From Jeotgalibacillus terrae (lineage in GTDB: Bacteria > Bacillota > Bacilli > Bacillales > Jeotgalibacillaceae): a stretch of DNA of 64,000 nucleotides. Shown in pieces: positions 23,951 to 31,210 of this stretch. Each line of letters begins with the position of its first letter. Position 1 is the stretch's first letter. The translations under genes and the position numbers were made by a program. The stretch is taken from assembly GCF_016908195.1 (NCBI RefSeq), contig NZ_JAFBDK010000001.1, forward strand, positions 285,500-349,499, given 5' to 3'. Under the pieces are notes generated by a model that was given only the letters and a program-made list of their open reading frames with translations, searched no databases and had not been told where the DNA came from.

Positions 23951-24033
23951 TTCTTTGCTGTAATGATCAGCCGCTCCTTCAAGCTGGCCCGGTCCCAATA
24001 CCTCTGATTAAATAGTCTTTTAATCAACTTCAT
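23941..24033 (-). CDS. Very small basic protein (30 aa)
   Basis: ATG 24033 to TGA 23941 encodes 30 residues starting MKLIKRLFNQRYWDRASLKE and ending ITAKNKK, strongly basic. A good GGAGG site lies about 10 nt upstream. It overlaps the previous gene's stop by 14 nt and ends in the hairpin arm. It might be a leader peptide that affects the hairpins before the antirepressor, or a real small protein. Evidence is only sequence based. Confidence 0.45.
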   Translation of the reverse strand: MKLIKRLFNQRYWDRASLKERLIITAKNKK

Positions 24034-24274
24034 TTACCTTTGACCTCCTGACCAGCTGTATGCCACATCCCACAGAGACCAATCGTGACGATACTGATTG
24101 CCGATCCCAGGAGGATAAATTCAAGTCCACCCATTTCGTTTCACTCCAATCTATTTTTCTAGCAGCAAAAGAGAGGATCACAAACTGCTCATAATTCAGT
24201 GGTCCACTGGTTATCTCATCCTCTCCGCTCTCACGTCTCCATCTGAGAAACTCAATATAATCTTGAACTGTCAT
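24020..24274 (-). CDS. Early phage protein (84 aa)
   Basis: ATG 24274 overlaps the preceding stop as ATGA, so this start is chosen over the 108-codon frame from 24346. The protein starts MTVQDYIEFLRWRRESGEDE and continues PLNYEQFVILSFAARKIDW. It is helical and charged. No family is recognised; a role in early control or host takeover is possible. Confidence 0.55.
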   Translation of the reverse strand: MTVQDYIEFLRWRRESGEDEITSGPLNYEQFVILSFAARKIDWSETKWVDLNLSSWDRQSVSSRLVSVGCGIQLVRRSKVNEVD

Positions 24275-24459
24275 TTCTTTAACCTGAAATAAGAAGCGTG
24301 TTGGAAAACAAATGCTGAGTGAATATACGGTTCGATTGTGACCCACTCACCATTTGATAAAAACTGAACTTCTTTTCCATCTGCATATTCAGCTGCAGCT
24401 GTTCTTCGATCAACTTTTTTATAATCATGATTTTGATCTTTCGGAAACCCAATTGTCAT
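24271..24459 (-). CDS. Small early phage protein (62 aa)
   Basis: A 62-residue protein starting MTIGFPKDQNHDYKKVDRRT, with a compact beta segment (EVQFLSNGEWVTIEPYI) and an HASYFRLKK end. AGGAGG precedes ATG 24459. Similar short proteins are common in Bacillus phage early regions; function is unknown. It is coupled to the next gene. Confidence 0.55.
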   Translation of the reverse strand: MTIGFPKDQNHDYKKVDRRTAAAEYADGKEVQFLSNGEWVTIEPYIHSAFVFQHASYFRLKK

Positions 24460-24515
24460 ACTTCCTCCTATCTCCCCTAAACTTTGCTATTCTTAGTAAG
24501 AAAGGGGGTGTAAAA

Positions 24516-24686
24516 ATGAATACAAAACTAGACAAAATAGAACAAGAAGTATTAAAAGAATTTAAAGAAAAATTCAGTAAAGATGATGATGGCATCTCTG
24601 ATCTTCTAATTCAGATGTCAACTCTTTCAGCGAAAGTTACAAAAAGCTTTTTAGAAAAATACGAACGTGAGCAACAGGATCAATAA
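24516..24686 (+). CDS. Rightward small helical protein (56 aa)
   Basis: ATG 24516 has AAAGGGGGTG just upstream and gives 56 residues starting MNTKLDKIEQEVLKEFKEKF, acidic and helical (SDLLIQMSTLSAKVTKSFLE). It is the only plus-strand gene among the early leftward genes and overlaps the 3' end of the opposite gene by 7 nt. An extended -10 (TGCTATTCT, 24485-24493) lies 23 nt before the start. It would also be antisense to the early transcript. Function is unknown. Confidence 0.6.
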   Translation: MNTKLDKIEQEVLKEFKEKFSKDDDGISDLLIQMSTLSAKVTKSFLEKYEREQQDQ

Positions 24687-25018
24687 TTTTTTTCATCAAT
24701 ACCTTTTAAAGATTGTTCAAGTTTTGATGCGAATTCTTTAATTAGGGTCGTCGTTCCAGCGGCGACCTGTTTTTCTGTTTCTGGAGCTGTATGTTTTATT
24801 TCAACCTGAAGTGCTTTTTCTCGAACCACTTCAACAGCAGACTCAATAATGAATGTTGCAACTTCACCATTCATTTTCCAGCGATATTCTTTTAACTTTT
24901 TAATCGCTTCTTGATATGTGTCACTATCCTGCAAAGCAGCATCCGCTAAATCAGAAATTGCTTTTTTTGTTGTTTCTCCTGCCTGATGAAAGTTTTCCTC
25001 AAGTGCTGACATTTTCAT
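24680..25018 (-). CDS. Helical phage protein (112 aa)
   Basis: A 112-residue helical protein starting MKMSALEENFHQAGETTKKA, with DLADAALQDSDTYQEAIKKL and a basic KVKEYRWKM-like stretch (KLKEYRWKMNGEVATFIIES), and an acidic end. ATG 25018 overlaps the previous stop as ATGA and has GGAGG upstream. No family is recognised; position suggests an early regulatory or host-interaction role. Confidence 0.55.
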   Translation of the reverse strand: MKMSALEENFHQAGETTKKAISDLADAALQDSDTYQEAIKKLKEYRWKMNGEVATFIIESAVEVVREKALQVEIKHTAPETEKQVAAGTTTLIKEFASKLEQSLKGIDEKNY

Positions 25019-25377
25019 TTAAAGACCTCCAATTTTTTAGTTAGTCTGTAGTGATCCACAACTCTAATAAGATCTTTTTTCATTTCGTTTAATACTTCAG
25101 GATCGTACATACCTAAATTACTTATGTGTACTCTTTCGTTAAGTAGAGCAACTCTGAAAAACTCATAGAAGTGTTGGTGACTTGGAACTCTAATGTTTTG
25201 GTGATACCTATGATGAATCTCAGCTCTAAGAGATTTACTGAAATCAAGAAAAACCTCTGAAGATCTATCAAGCTGTGTTTTTTCTTTTTCCAGATCAGAC
25301 ATAATATCTTTCTTTAGATCCTGTATAAACTTTTCATACTGCGAGTCATTCGCGAACTTAAGAATGATATCCCCCAT
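25015..25377 (-). CDS. Early phage protein (120 aa), unknown
   Basis: A 120-residue protein starting MGDIILKFANDSQYEKFIQD, highly charged and helical, with an Arg/His-rich middle (AEIHHRYHQNIRVPSHQHFY). AGGAGG lies upstream of ATG 25377. It overlaps the HTH gene by 20 nt. No family is recognised. Confidence 0.55.
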   Translation of the reverse strand: MGDIILKFANDSQYEKFIQDLKKDIMSDLEKEKTQLDRSSEVFLDFSKSLRAEIHHRYHQNIRVPSHQHFYEFFRVALLNERVHISNLGMYDPEVLNEMKKDLIRVVDHYRLTKKLEVFK

Positions 25378-25627
25378 TGTTGGCCTCCTCTTTTAATTCA
25401 GTGACGTTGTTTAGATCAGTGAAGTCTTTACCGTTATTTCTTCTCAAAAAATCTTCCAGCTCGTAACAGGTTACCTTTAACCGCCCTAGCTTGAGAGCGG
25501 TTAAATGTCCGGCTTTGATCAACTCATATACTGTGTTTTTATTCGTTTTAAAGAGTTTAGCTACATCAGCAATGTCATAGAGTTGCGGAATGGTTCCTGA
25601 TGTTTGAAATTCATATTGCTGATTCAA
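25358..25627 (-). CDS. Small HTH DNA-binding protein, excisionase/MerR-like (89 aa)
   Basis: TTG 25627 is chosen as start because AAAGGAGGTG lies 8 nt upstream; the alternative ATG at 25666 overlaps the Cro stop. The protein (from LYDIADVAKLFKTNKNTVYE through LIKAGHLTALKLGRLKVT to YELEDFLRRN) is a typical helix-turn-helix of the excisionase/MerR-like family. It could be an excisionase, an early regulator or both. Confidence 0.75.
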   Translation of the reverse strand: MNQQYEFQTSGTIPQLYDIADVAKLFKTNKNTVYELIKAGHLTALKLGRLKVTCYELEDFLRRNNGKDFTDLNNVTELKEEANNGGYHS

Positions 25628-25662
25628 AATTATTACACCTCCTTTGATTGGTTCTGAGTGAA

Positions 25663-25932
25663 TCACCCAGAACCGGCTTTAGTTGACTCTTCAAGTTTCA
25701 TAAATGAAACTTTATTGTCAACAAAATAGGCATCAGAACTGATATCAAGCTTCAAACAAATTTTTCTGATTTCCGTTCCAGAAAAATCAGGACCCCATCC
25801 ATTTAACTTTTTATTAAGATAAACACGGTCAATACCAACCATTGAAGCTAATTCAGTTTGCGTGATGCCAATATCTTTTAGATAGAGTTTCAACTTACTG
25901 TAAGGTTCATGATGTCGCTTTTTTGTATCCAA
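25663..25932 (-). CDS. Cro-like HTH regulator (89 aa)
   Basis: An 89-residue protein opposite the repressor, the classical Cro position. The HTH is IGITQTELASMVGIDRVYLN, then KKLNGWGPDFSGTEIRKICL, with a beta tail (DAYFVDNKVSFMKLEESTKA). It probably competes with the repressor for the operators and favours lytic growth. A palindromic operator sits just upstream of the gene, and a second copy of the palindrome lies inside its own coding sequence at 25694-25711 (see findings). Confidence 0.8.
   Translation of the reverse strand: MDTKKRHHEPYSKLKLYLKDIGITQTELASMVGIDRVYLNKKLNGWGPDFSGTEIRKICLKLDISSDAYFVDNKVSFMKLEESTKAGSG
25694..25711. promoter_or_regulatory. Operator-like palindrome inside the cro-like gene
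   Basis: AGTTTCAT-AA-ATGAAACT is a perfect 8+8 palindrome (2-nt centre) near the 3' end of the cro-like gene. It differs from the upstream operator only at the centre (AA against AT) and in the outermost pair. It is therefore probably a secondary repressor or Cro site. Confidence 0.6.
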
Positions 25933-25956
25933 GCACCATTCACCTCCTCTCAGAAG

Positions 25957-25972
25957 GTTTCATATATGAAAC
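25957..25972. promoter_or_regulatory. Main repressor/Cro operator
   Basis: GTTTCAT-AT-ATGAAAC is a perfect 7+7 palindrome just upstream of the cro-like gene and just downstream of its -10 box. It is the best candidate for the main operator. Half-sites GTTTCAT at 25999-26005 (on the leftward -35) and AAGAAAC at 26051-26057 (between the rightward -35 and -10) complete the switch region. Confidence 0.75.
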
Positions 25973-25982
25973 TCTTAAAGGT

Positions 25983-26011
25983 AGATTACCACCGCGAAGT
26001 TTCATAGTCAA
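25983..26011 (-). promoter_or_regulatory. Leftward early promoter (cro side)
   Basis: On the minus strand TTGACT (26011-26006), a 17-bp spacer and TAATCT (25988-25983) form a moderate sigma-A promoter. The half-site at 25999-26005 overlaps its -35 side, and the main operator lies a few bases downstream of the -10. Confidence 0.65.
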
Positions 26012-26041
26012 CTACTTTTGTGTACAAATTTTATTTGTTTG

Positions 26042-26070
26042 TTGTCAAATAAGAAACTTTTGTTTATAAT
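26042..26070 (+). promoter_or_regulatory. Repressor promoter
   Basis: TTGTCA (26042-26047), 17-bp spacer, TATAAT (26065-26070), near consensus. It drives repressor, ImmA-like protease and integrase rightward. A half operator lies in its spacer. Confidence 0.8.
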
Positions 26071-26111
26071 CTTTATAACAGGAATCGAATTTCCTTAAGG
26101 AGGAAAAACAA

Positions 26112-26447
26112 TTGCATTCAATAGGAGAAGCTATTAAAAAAGTGAGAACAGAACGAAAACTTTCCCAAGAAGAATTCGCTAACCGTATAAATAAAAAAAT
26201 GGACATGTCTATTACTAAAGGCATGATATCTAAATGGGAGAAAGATTTGACTGAACCAAAGGCAAATGTTTTGAGAGCTATCGTCACTACATTTGGTGTC
26301 TCAATGGACGAGCTGCTTGGAGTGGGTGAGTTCGCTGACAAATCTCATTACCGTGTTATTGCAGCTCATATTGATGATGATGTAACTGAAGATGAACTTG
26401 AGGACATTATGGACTATATCGAATATATAAAAAACAAAAGAAAGTGA
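26112..26447 (+). CDS. Phage repressor, CI/XRE-like
   Basis: A 111-residue repressor. The start is TTG at 26112, with AAGGAGG 8 nt upstream. The HTH is VRTERKLSQEEFANRINKKM, with TKGMISKWEKDLTEPKANVL as the second and recognition helices. The C terminus (VTEDELEDIMDYIEYIKNKR) is helical, probably for dimer formation. No RecA-stimulated LexA-type protease domain is seen, so induction must be by another way, likely the ImmA-like protein or the antirepressor. Confidence 0.9.
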   Translation: MHSIGEAIKKVRTERKLSQEEFANRINKKMDMSITKGMISKWEKDLTEPKANVLRAIVTTFGVSMDELLGVGEFADKSHYRVIAAHIDDDVTEDELEDIMDYIEYIKNKRK

Positions 26448-26458
26448 TGTGAAGATAT

Positions 26459-26935
26459 GTGAGATATGAGAAGCTAATGGATCAGTATCCGGAACTGGTA
26501 ATTGAAGAGGATAAACATATGCACCCAAAGTTACCAGGGGTTATAGTCGATAACTATATCGCGATCAATAAAAACAGATCACTTTATGAGAAACATTTCA
26601 TTCTGGCTGAAGAGATAGGTCACTATTTAACAACTGCTGGTGACATTACTAAATTAAACACACTGCCAAAACTGAAAGCTGAAATCATAGCCAGACGTTG
26701 GGGATATGAAAAAATTTTATCACTCGATGATCTTGTTTCTTGCTACGAGAAAAAACATCTGACCGCTGAAGATGTCTCACATGACTTTGAAATTGAGCTT
26801 AACGATCTAAAAACAATTCTTGATTATTATTTTGATCGCTACGGCCCGTCAGTTAGACATAAAGAATACATAATCAATTTTGATCCATTTATAGTGATTG
26901 ATATTAATTCATTGGAAGGGGGTGAATATCTGTGA
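26459..26935 (+). CDS. ImmA/IrrE-family metallopeptidase
   Basis: A 158-residue ImmA/IrrE family protein, the typical partner of small XRE repressors in Gram-positive elements; ImmA cleaves the repressor on induction. The motif is ILAEEIGHYLTTAGD (residues 48-62), in which the first His of HExxH is Glu, a variant seen in part of the family. The third ligand Glu may be in KAEIIARRWGYEKIL. The start is GTG at 26459. It overlaps the integrase start as GTGA. Confidence 0.85.
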   Translation: MRYEKLMDQYPELVIEEDKHMHPKLPGVIVDNYIAINKNRSLYEKHFILAEEIGHYLTTAGDITKLNTLPKLKAEIIARRWGYEKILSLDDLVSCYEKKHLTAEDVSHDFEIELNDLKTILDYYFDRYGPSVRHKEYIINFDPFIVIDINSLEGGEYL

Positions 26936-28110
26936 AAGGTGGAGTTAGAAAAAGAGGTGGAACCTGGTATTACTATTTTGATTTAGGGATGGTTGATGGT
27001 AAACGCAAGAAGGTTGAACGAACAGCTGAAGGTGCTCAATCGAAGGGTGAAGCTGAAAGAGTGTTGCGTAGGAAGATCCTTGAATATGAAAATGCCGGTA
27101 CGGTTTTTAAGCCATCTGAAATGACGCTGCATGACTTTCTAATGTTCTGGCAGAAGGAGTATGTAGAGCTGAAGTTGAAACCAAACACGCAATATAATTA
27201 TGAGAGCGTTATCAGGATTCACATTTTGCCGCACTTAGGTAAATATAAGCTCAAATCATTAACACCTCATGTCATGCAACAGTTTGTAAATTTAAAGGTC
27301 CGTGAAAAATGGGCACGCAAAACAATCGAGATCATGATAGGGATCTTAAACAAATCATTAAAGCAGGCTGTTTATCCGTATAAGTACATCAATGAAAACC
27401 CTATGCAATATGTCGAATTACTAATCGAAACGCCCAGAAAGTCAACAAGAGAGGATTTAAAGATACAGTCCAGGGAGAACCTTAAATTACTAAGTGAAAA
27501 GATCACTGAAGGTCACCCGTTTTATATTCCTTATGTAATTGGCCTGAATGCCGCTCTCCGAGTAGGAGAAACGTGCGGACTGGAGTGGAGACACATTGAT
27601 TTCGATGAAGGTGTGATCCAAATCGATCAGCAGCTCGTTGGCCGCAAACATAAAGTAAACGGCAAAGACAAATTGTTTTGGGAGATCGGACCGCCAAAGA
27701 GTAAAGCCGGGTACCGCTCCATACCTGTAGGAAACAATCTTTTGTCCATATTGAAAAAAGAGAAGCGCAAGCAACTCGAGAATCGTTTGAAATACGGTGA
27801 ACACTATACCAGTTACGAAGATCACGATTATGTATGCAGGAAAGAAAACGGAGAGCGATATACACCATCAGTTATTAAATATCAGACGCGTGAACTTATC
27901 CGTGGGAAACTAGAAATTGATTTTAACTATCACTCCCTCAGACACACGCACGCAACGATGCTCATTGAAGCCGGACAGCCGACAAAGACTGTTCAGCGAC
28001 GCCTGGGTCATAGCCGGGCATCGATCACTGAAGATCGTTACGTACATCTGACTAAGAAAATGGCGAGAGATGCCGCCGATATTTTCGATACGATCACCAG
28101 TCAATTATAA
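26932..28110 (+). CDS. int: Tyrosine-type integrase
   Basis: A 392-residue tyrosine recombinase. It has an N-terminal AP2-like arm-binding domain (residues 1-55, with RGGTWYYYFDLG), a core-binding SAM-like domain (residues 65-165) and the catalytic domain. The latter has Arg in AALRVGETCGLEWRHIDF, the box II motif YHSLRHTHATML and the nucleophile Tyr in EDRYVHLTKK. The start is GTG at 26932. It is the last gene before the host lepA gene, so attR is close by. Confidence 0.96.
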   Translation: MKGGVRKRGGTWYYYFDLGMVDGKRKKVERTAEGAQSKGEAERVLRRKILEYENAGTVFKPSEMTLHDFLMFWQKEYVELKLKPNTQYNYESVIRIHILPHLGKYKLKSLTPHVMQQFVNLKVREKWARKTIEIMIGILNKSLKQAVYPYKYINENPMQYVELLIETPRKSTREDLKIQSRENLKLLSEKITEGHPFYIPYVIGLNAALRVGETCGLEWRHIDFDEGVIQIDQQLVGRKHKVNGKDKLFWEIGPPKSKAGYRSIPVGNNLLSILKKEKRKQLENRLKYGEHYTSYEDHDYVCRKENGERYTPSVIKYQTRELIRGKLEIDFNYHSLRHTHATMLIEAGQPTKTVQRRLGHSRASITEDRYVHLTKKMARDAADIFDTITSQL

Positions 28111-28112
28111 AC

Positions 28113-28141
28113 CGGTGGCATATCGGTGGCAAACTCCACCG
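28113..28141. repeat. Direct and inverted repeats after the integrase, likely arm-type sites
   Basis: CGGTGGCA occurs at 28113-28120 and again at 28124-28131, 11 bp apart, and CCACCG (28136-28141) is an inverted copy of the CGGTGG core. The spacing of one helical turn is typical of integrase arm sites. They lie directly after int and before the lepA stop, so the phage end (attR) should be here. Confidence 0.55.
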
Positions 28142-28179
28142 TCATGATATTTATTTATACCCTTACCCCTTGATATGAC

Positions 28180-30009
28180 TTACTTCTCTCCCTCATCCAT
28201 CTGAAGGACAGCCATAAAGGCTTCCTGAGGCACTTCAACTGAGCCGACCATCTTCATACGTTTCTTACCTGCTTTTTGTTTTTCAAGCAGCTTTCGTTTA
28301 CGTGAGATATCTCCTCCGTAACATTTAGCAAGAACGTTTTTACGGATTGCTTTAATTGAAGATCTGGCAATGATTTTATTTCCGATCGCCGCCTGTATAG
28401 GCACTTCAAACTGCTGACGCGGAATCAGTTCTTTCAGCTTCTCAACAATCAGTTTACCTCTTTCATAAGCAAAATCTCTATGGACAATAAAGCTTAGCGC
28501 ATCTACTTTTTCTGCGTTGAGTAAAATATCCATCTTCACAAGGTTTGATTCACGGTAACCGATCAATTCATAGTCAAATGATGCATAACCTTTTGTACTT
28601 GATTTAAGCTGATCAAAGAAATCATAGACAATCTCAGCCAGCGGAATTTCATAAACGACGTTAACACGCGATTCATCCATATACTGCATATCAATGAAGT
28701 TACCACGCTTAGACTGGGAAAGTTCCATGACAGGACCAACATAATCATTAGGTACCATAATGGTCGCTTTCACATATGGTTCTTCAACATGATTAACTGA
28801 CTGCGCATCCGGCATAGCCGACGGATTATCAACCATCATGTGCTCACCATCTTCAAGGTACACATCATAAATTACACTTGGTGCAGTTGTGATCAGATCA
28901 ATATTAAATTCACGTTCAATACGCTCCTGAATAATTTCCATGTGCAGAAGTCCGAGGAATCCGCAGCGGAAACCGAATCCGAGTGCCTGAGAAGTCTCAG
29001 CTTCATATTGAAGCGCTGAATCGTTTAACTCAAGCTTTTCAAGTGCTTCACGAAGGTCTACATATCTTGCTGTATCGATTGGATAGAGACCACAGTAAAC
29101 CATCGGATTCATCTTTCTGTATCCCGGCAGCGGCTCTTCAGTCGGCTTCACAGCACTTGTGATCGTATCACCTACGCGCGTATCACTGACATTTTTTATG
29201 GCAGCAGTGAGATACCCTACATCACCAACAGTCAGTTCATCCTGAGCGGTGGCTTTAGGTGTAAACACTCCTATCTCATTTACTTCAAATTCTTTACCGG
29301 TTGCCATCATACGGATCTTATCGCCAGGCTTTACTCTTCCTTCTACGATTCTGATATATGCAACAACCCCTCTATAAGGGTCGTATAGAGAATCAAAAAT
29401 AAGTGCCTTCAGCGGTGCTTCAGGATCACCTGTAGGAGCAGGTACTTTTTCTACAATCTGTTCAAGAATATCCTCAATTCCGATTCCTGCTTTTGCTGAA
29501 GCAAGCACAGCATCTGAAGCATCGAGGCCAATGACATCCTCCACTTCCTGACGAACACGTTCAGGATCTGCAGCAGGTAAGTCAATTTTATTGATAACCG
29601 GCAGAATTTCAAGGTCATTATCCAGTGCCAGATATACGTTAGCAAGTGTCTGGGCTTCAATACCCTGCGCTGCATCCACAACAAGGATCGCGCCTTCACA
29701 TGCTGCAAGAGAACGTGATACTTCATAAGTGAAGTCTACGTGTCCAGGTGTATCAATCAAGTGAAAAGTATATTCTTCACCGTCTTTAGCCTGATATTTT
29801 AACTGTACTGCATTTAATTTAATCGTAATGCCCCGTTCTCTTTCAAGATCCATTGAGTCAAGCAGCTGGGCTTTCATCTCACGGGCTGTCAATGCTTGAG
29901 TCTGCTCTAGAATACGGTCAGCAAGTGTTGACTTCCCGTGATCAATATGGGCAATAATTGAAAAGTTTCTGATGTTTTTCTGTCTATTTAAACGCTGTTC
30001 CTGATTCAT
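28180..30009 (-). CDS. lepA: Elongation factor 4 (LepA)
   Basis: A 609-residue ribosome-binding GTPase of the EF4 family. G1 is AHIDHGKST (residues 20-28), G3 DTPGH (86-90) and G4 NKID (140-143). EF-G-like domains and the LepA-specific C-terminal domain (ending with [20 protein letters not shown]) follow. It back-translocates or remodels stalled ribosomes. It ends 70 bases from the integrase; the gene next in line in B. subtilis (hemW/hemN) is replaced here by the phage. AGGAGTG precedes ATG 30009. Confidence 0.98.
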   Translation of the reverse strand: MNQEQRLNRQKNIRNFSIIAHIDHGKSTLADRILEQTQALTAREMKAQLLDSMDLERERGITIKLNAVQLKYQAKDGEEYTFHLIDTPGHVDFTYEVSRSLAACEGAILVVDAAQGIEAQTLANVYLALDNDLEILPVINKIDLPAADPERVRQEVEDVIGLDASDAVLASAKAGIGIEDILEQIVEKVPAPTGDPEAPLKALIFDSLYDPYRGVVAYIRIVEGRVKPGDKIRMMATGKEFEVNEIGVFTPKATAQDELTVGDVGYLTAAIKNVSDTRVGDTITSAVKPTEEPLPGYRKMNPMVYCGLYPIDTARYVDLREALEKLELNDSALQYEAETSQALGFGFRCGFLGLLHMEIIQERIEREFNIDLITTAPSVIYDVYLEDGEHMMVDNPSAMPDAQSVNHVEEPYVKATIMVPNDYVGPVMELSQSKRGNFIDMQYMDESRVNVVYEIPLAEIVYDFFDQLKSSTKGYASFDYELIGYRESNLVKMDILLNAEKVDALSFIVHRDFAYERGKLIVEKLKELIPRQQFEVPIQAAIGNKIIARSSIKAIRKNVLAKCYGGDISRKRKLLEKQKAGKKRMKMVGSVEVPQEAFMAVLQMDEGEK

Positions 30010-30091
30010 TCAATGTCCACTCCTGTTTTTAAGACGCAATTATACTAGTGTAAAGTATATCAGTTTAACAGGCGCGTTTCAATTGCACACT

Positions 30092-31150
30092 TTAAGGGGC
30101 ATTGACAGGCGTTGATTCCAGCATATATTCACTCATTGCATCAGAGAATATATCAGCGGTTGCTTCAAGCTCCTCGAACTTGTTATCCACTCCACCGAGT
30201 TCAAGTAAAATTGAACCCGGGGAGAGATCCTGATTAAACTTTCCATTGGTATGCTCACCTTTTTTCACATATACACCACGTGAAATGCCCGGGATTTTGA
30301 GGTTCATCCGGTCATGAATTGCTTCAGCAAGTTCTCTGTTCGCTTCACTACCGTCATGTTCGCCACCAACGACAAAAGCTACTTTTGCATAACTCTTATC
30401 GTTATATTGTAATGTCGTAGCTTCTCTTCTCACTGAATCCCTGTGAACATCTATAAAATAATCAAGTGTGTTATTTGAGGTTATCGCTTCCTGCACAACA
30501 CTTTTTGAAACGTCATAAGCCTGCCAGTAATCTTTCCCAATCGTATTCAATTGAGCAACTATATCTCTCGTATCCACTTTTACAGGTATGCCATTTTCAT
30601 GGAAAAACGTTTTAAAGTACTGGCCGGTTTGTGTAATATTTACTTTAGAGTGATGTGCAAGATTCGGATTAGAGATATCAGGCAGATAAGGCAAAAATGA
30701 TTCTCTGGAATGAGTGAAGTAGATAAAGACACGCGGGTTTTCAGACTGCTCTATATTAGAAGGAGCCTGAATAACTTCGACAGCTTCCCCTTCTTCTCCG
30801 CTGAAAAACCAGTCTGCCGGGGGTACAGATTCCGAGGGCTCAGGAAATTCATTGGCCAGCGCTTCTGTACTGAACCCTTCCAGCGCGAGCCAGTTTTCGG
30901 GATTGAAGACAGTCCCGGATAATGAAGACCACACATTTCCAAGCTCATCGCCTGATGAGAGGTGTGCATATTCAGTCTGCAGCATCAGGAAAACAGCGCG
31001 CTGTGGCATTTCGTCAGGGAGATCGAATGAAAATGACATGACCTCTCTTTTAATATCCGGCATGTACAGTCCGGCTGCCATAACTGAGATCAAAAGTAGA
31101 AAAGTTTTTAAAAATAAATTGATTGAATACAATGACTGCGTTTTTTTCAC
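30092..31150 (-). CDS. spoIIP: Stage II sporulation protein P
   Basis: About 352 residues from GTG 31150, selected for AGGAGGTG just upstream; the longer frame to 31195 has no good site. It has an N-terminal membrane anchor (INLFLKTFLLLISVMAAGLY) and a C-terminal amidase/endopeptidase domain with YFTHSRESFLPYL, FIDVHRDSVRREA and LELGGVDNKFEE motifs. It degrades peptidoglycan with SpoIID in engulfment during sporulation. The neighbour gpr is also a sporulation gene. Confidence 0.95.
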   Translation of the reverse strand: MKKTQSLYSINLFLKTFLLLISVMAAGLYMPDIKREVMSFSFDLPDEMPQRAVFLMLQTEYAHLSSGDELGNVWSSLSGTVFNPENWLALEGFSTEALANEFPEPSESVPPADWFFSGEEGEAVEVIQAPSNIEQSENPRVFIYFTHSRESFLPYLPDISNPNLAHHSKVNITQTGQYFKTFFHENGIPVKVDTRDIVAQLNTIGKDYWQAYDVSKSVVQEAITSNNTLDYFIDVHRDSVRREATTLQYNDKSYAKVAFVVGGEHDGSEANRELAEAIHDRMNLKIPGISRGVYVKKGEHTNGKFNQDLSPGSILLELGGVDNKFEELEATADIFSDAMSEYMLESTPVNAP

Positions 31151-31210
31151 CAGGGCACCTCCTGATTCAAATCTTTTTGCAGTATATGTATTCAATCATT
31201 TTTCAGAACG

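Larger units (their letters stand above)
1..28150. mobile_element. Temperate phage (prophage), right portion; HK97-type head with PBSX-like contractile tail
   Basis: A continuous block of phage genes runs from the left edge to the integrase at 28110, next to the lepA stop at 28180. Repressor, ImmA-like protease and integrase point right; the early, replication, packaging, head and tail genes point left from a divergent switch near 26 kb. Lysis genes and the far attachment site are not in the window, so completeness cannot be judged. No gene inside looks broken, which suggests a recent or functional prophage, but this is inference. The exact right end (attR) is unknown and should lie between 28111 and 28180. 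Confidence 0.95.

Noticed and set aside
1..28150. Lysin/holin genes and a toxin-antitoxin or defence cassette in the phage
   Set aside because: None recognised in this part; lysis genes would lie beyond the left edge. The small helical early proteins have no clear defence motif.
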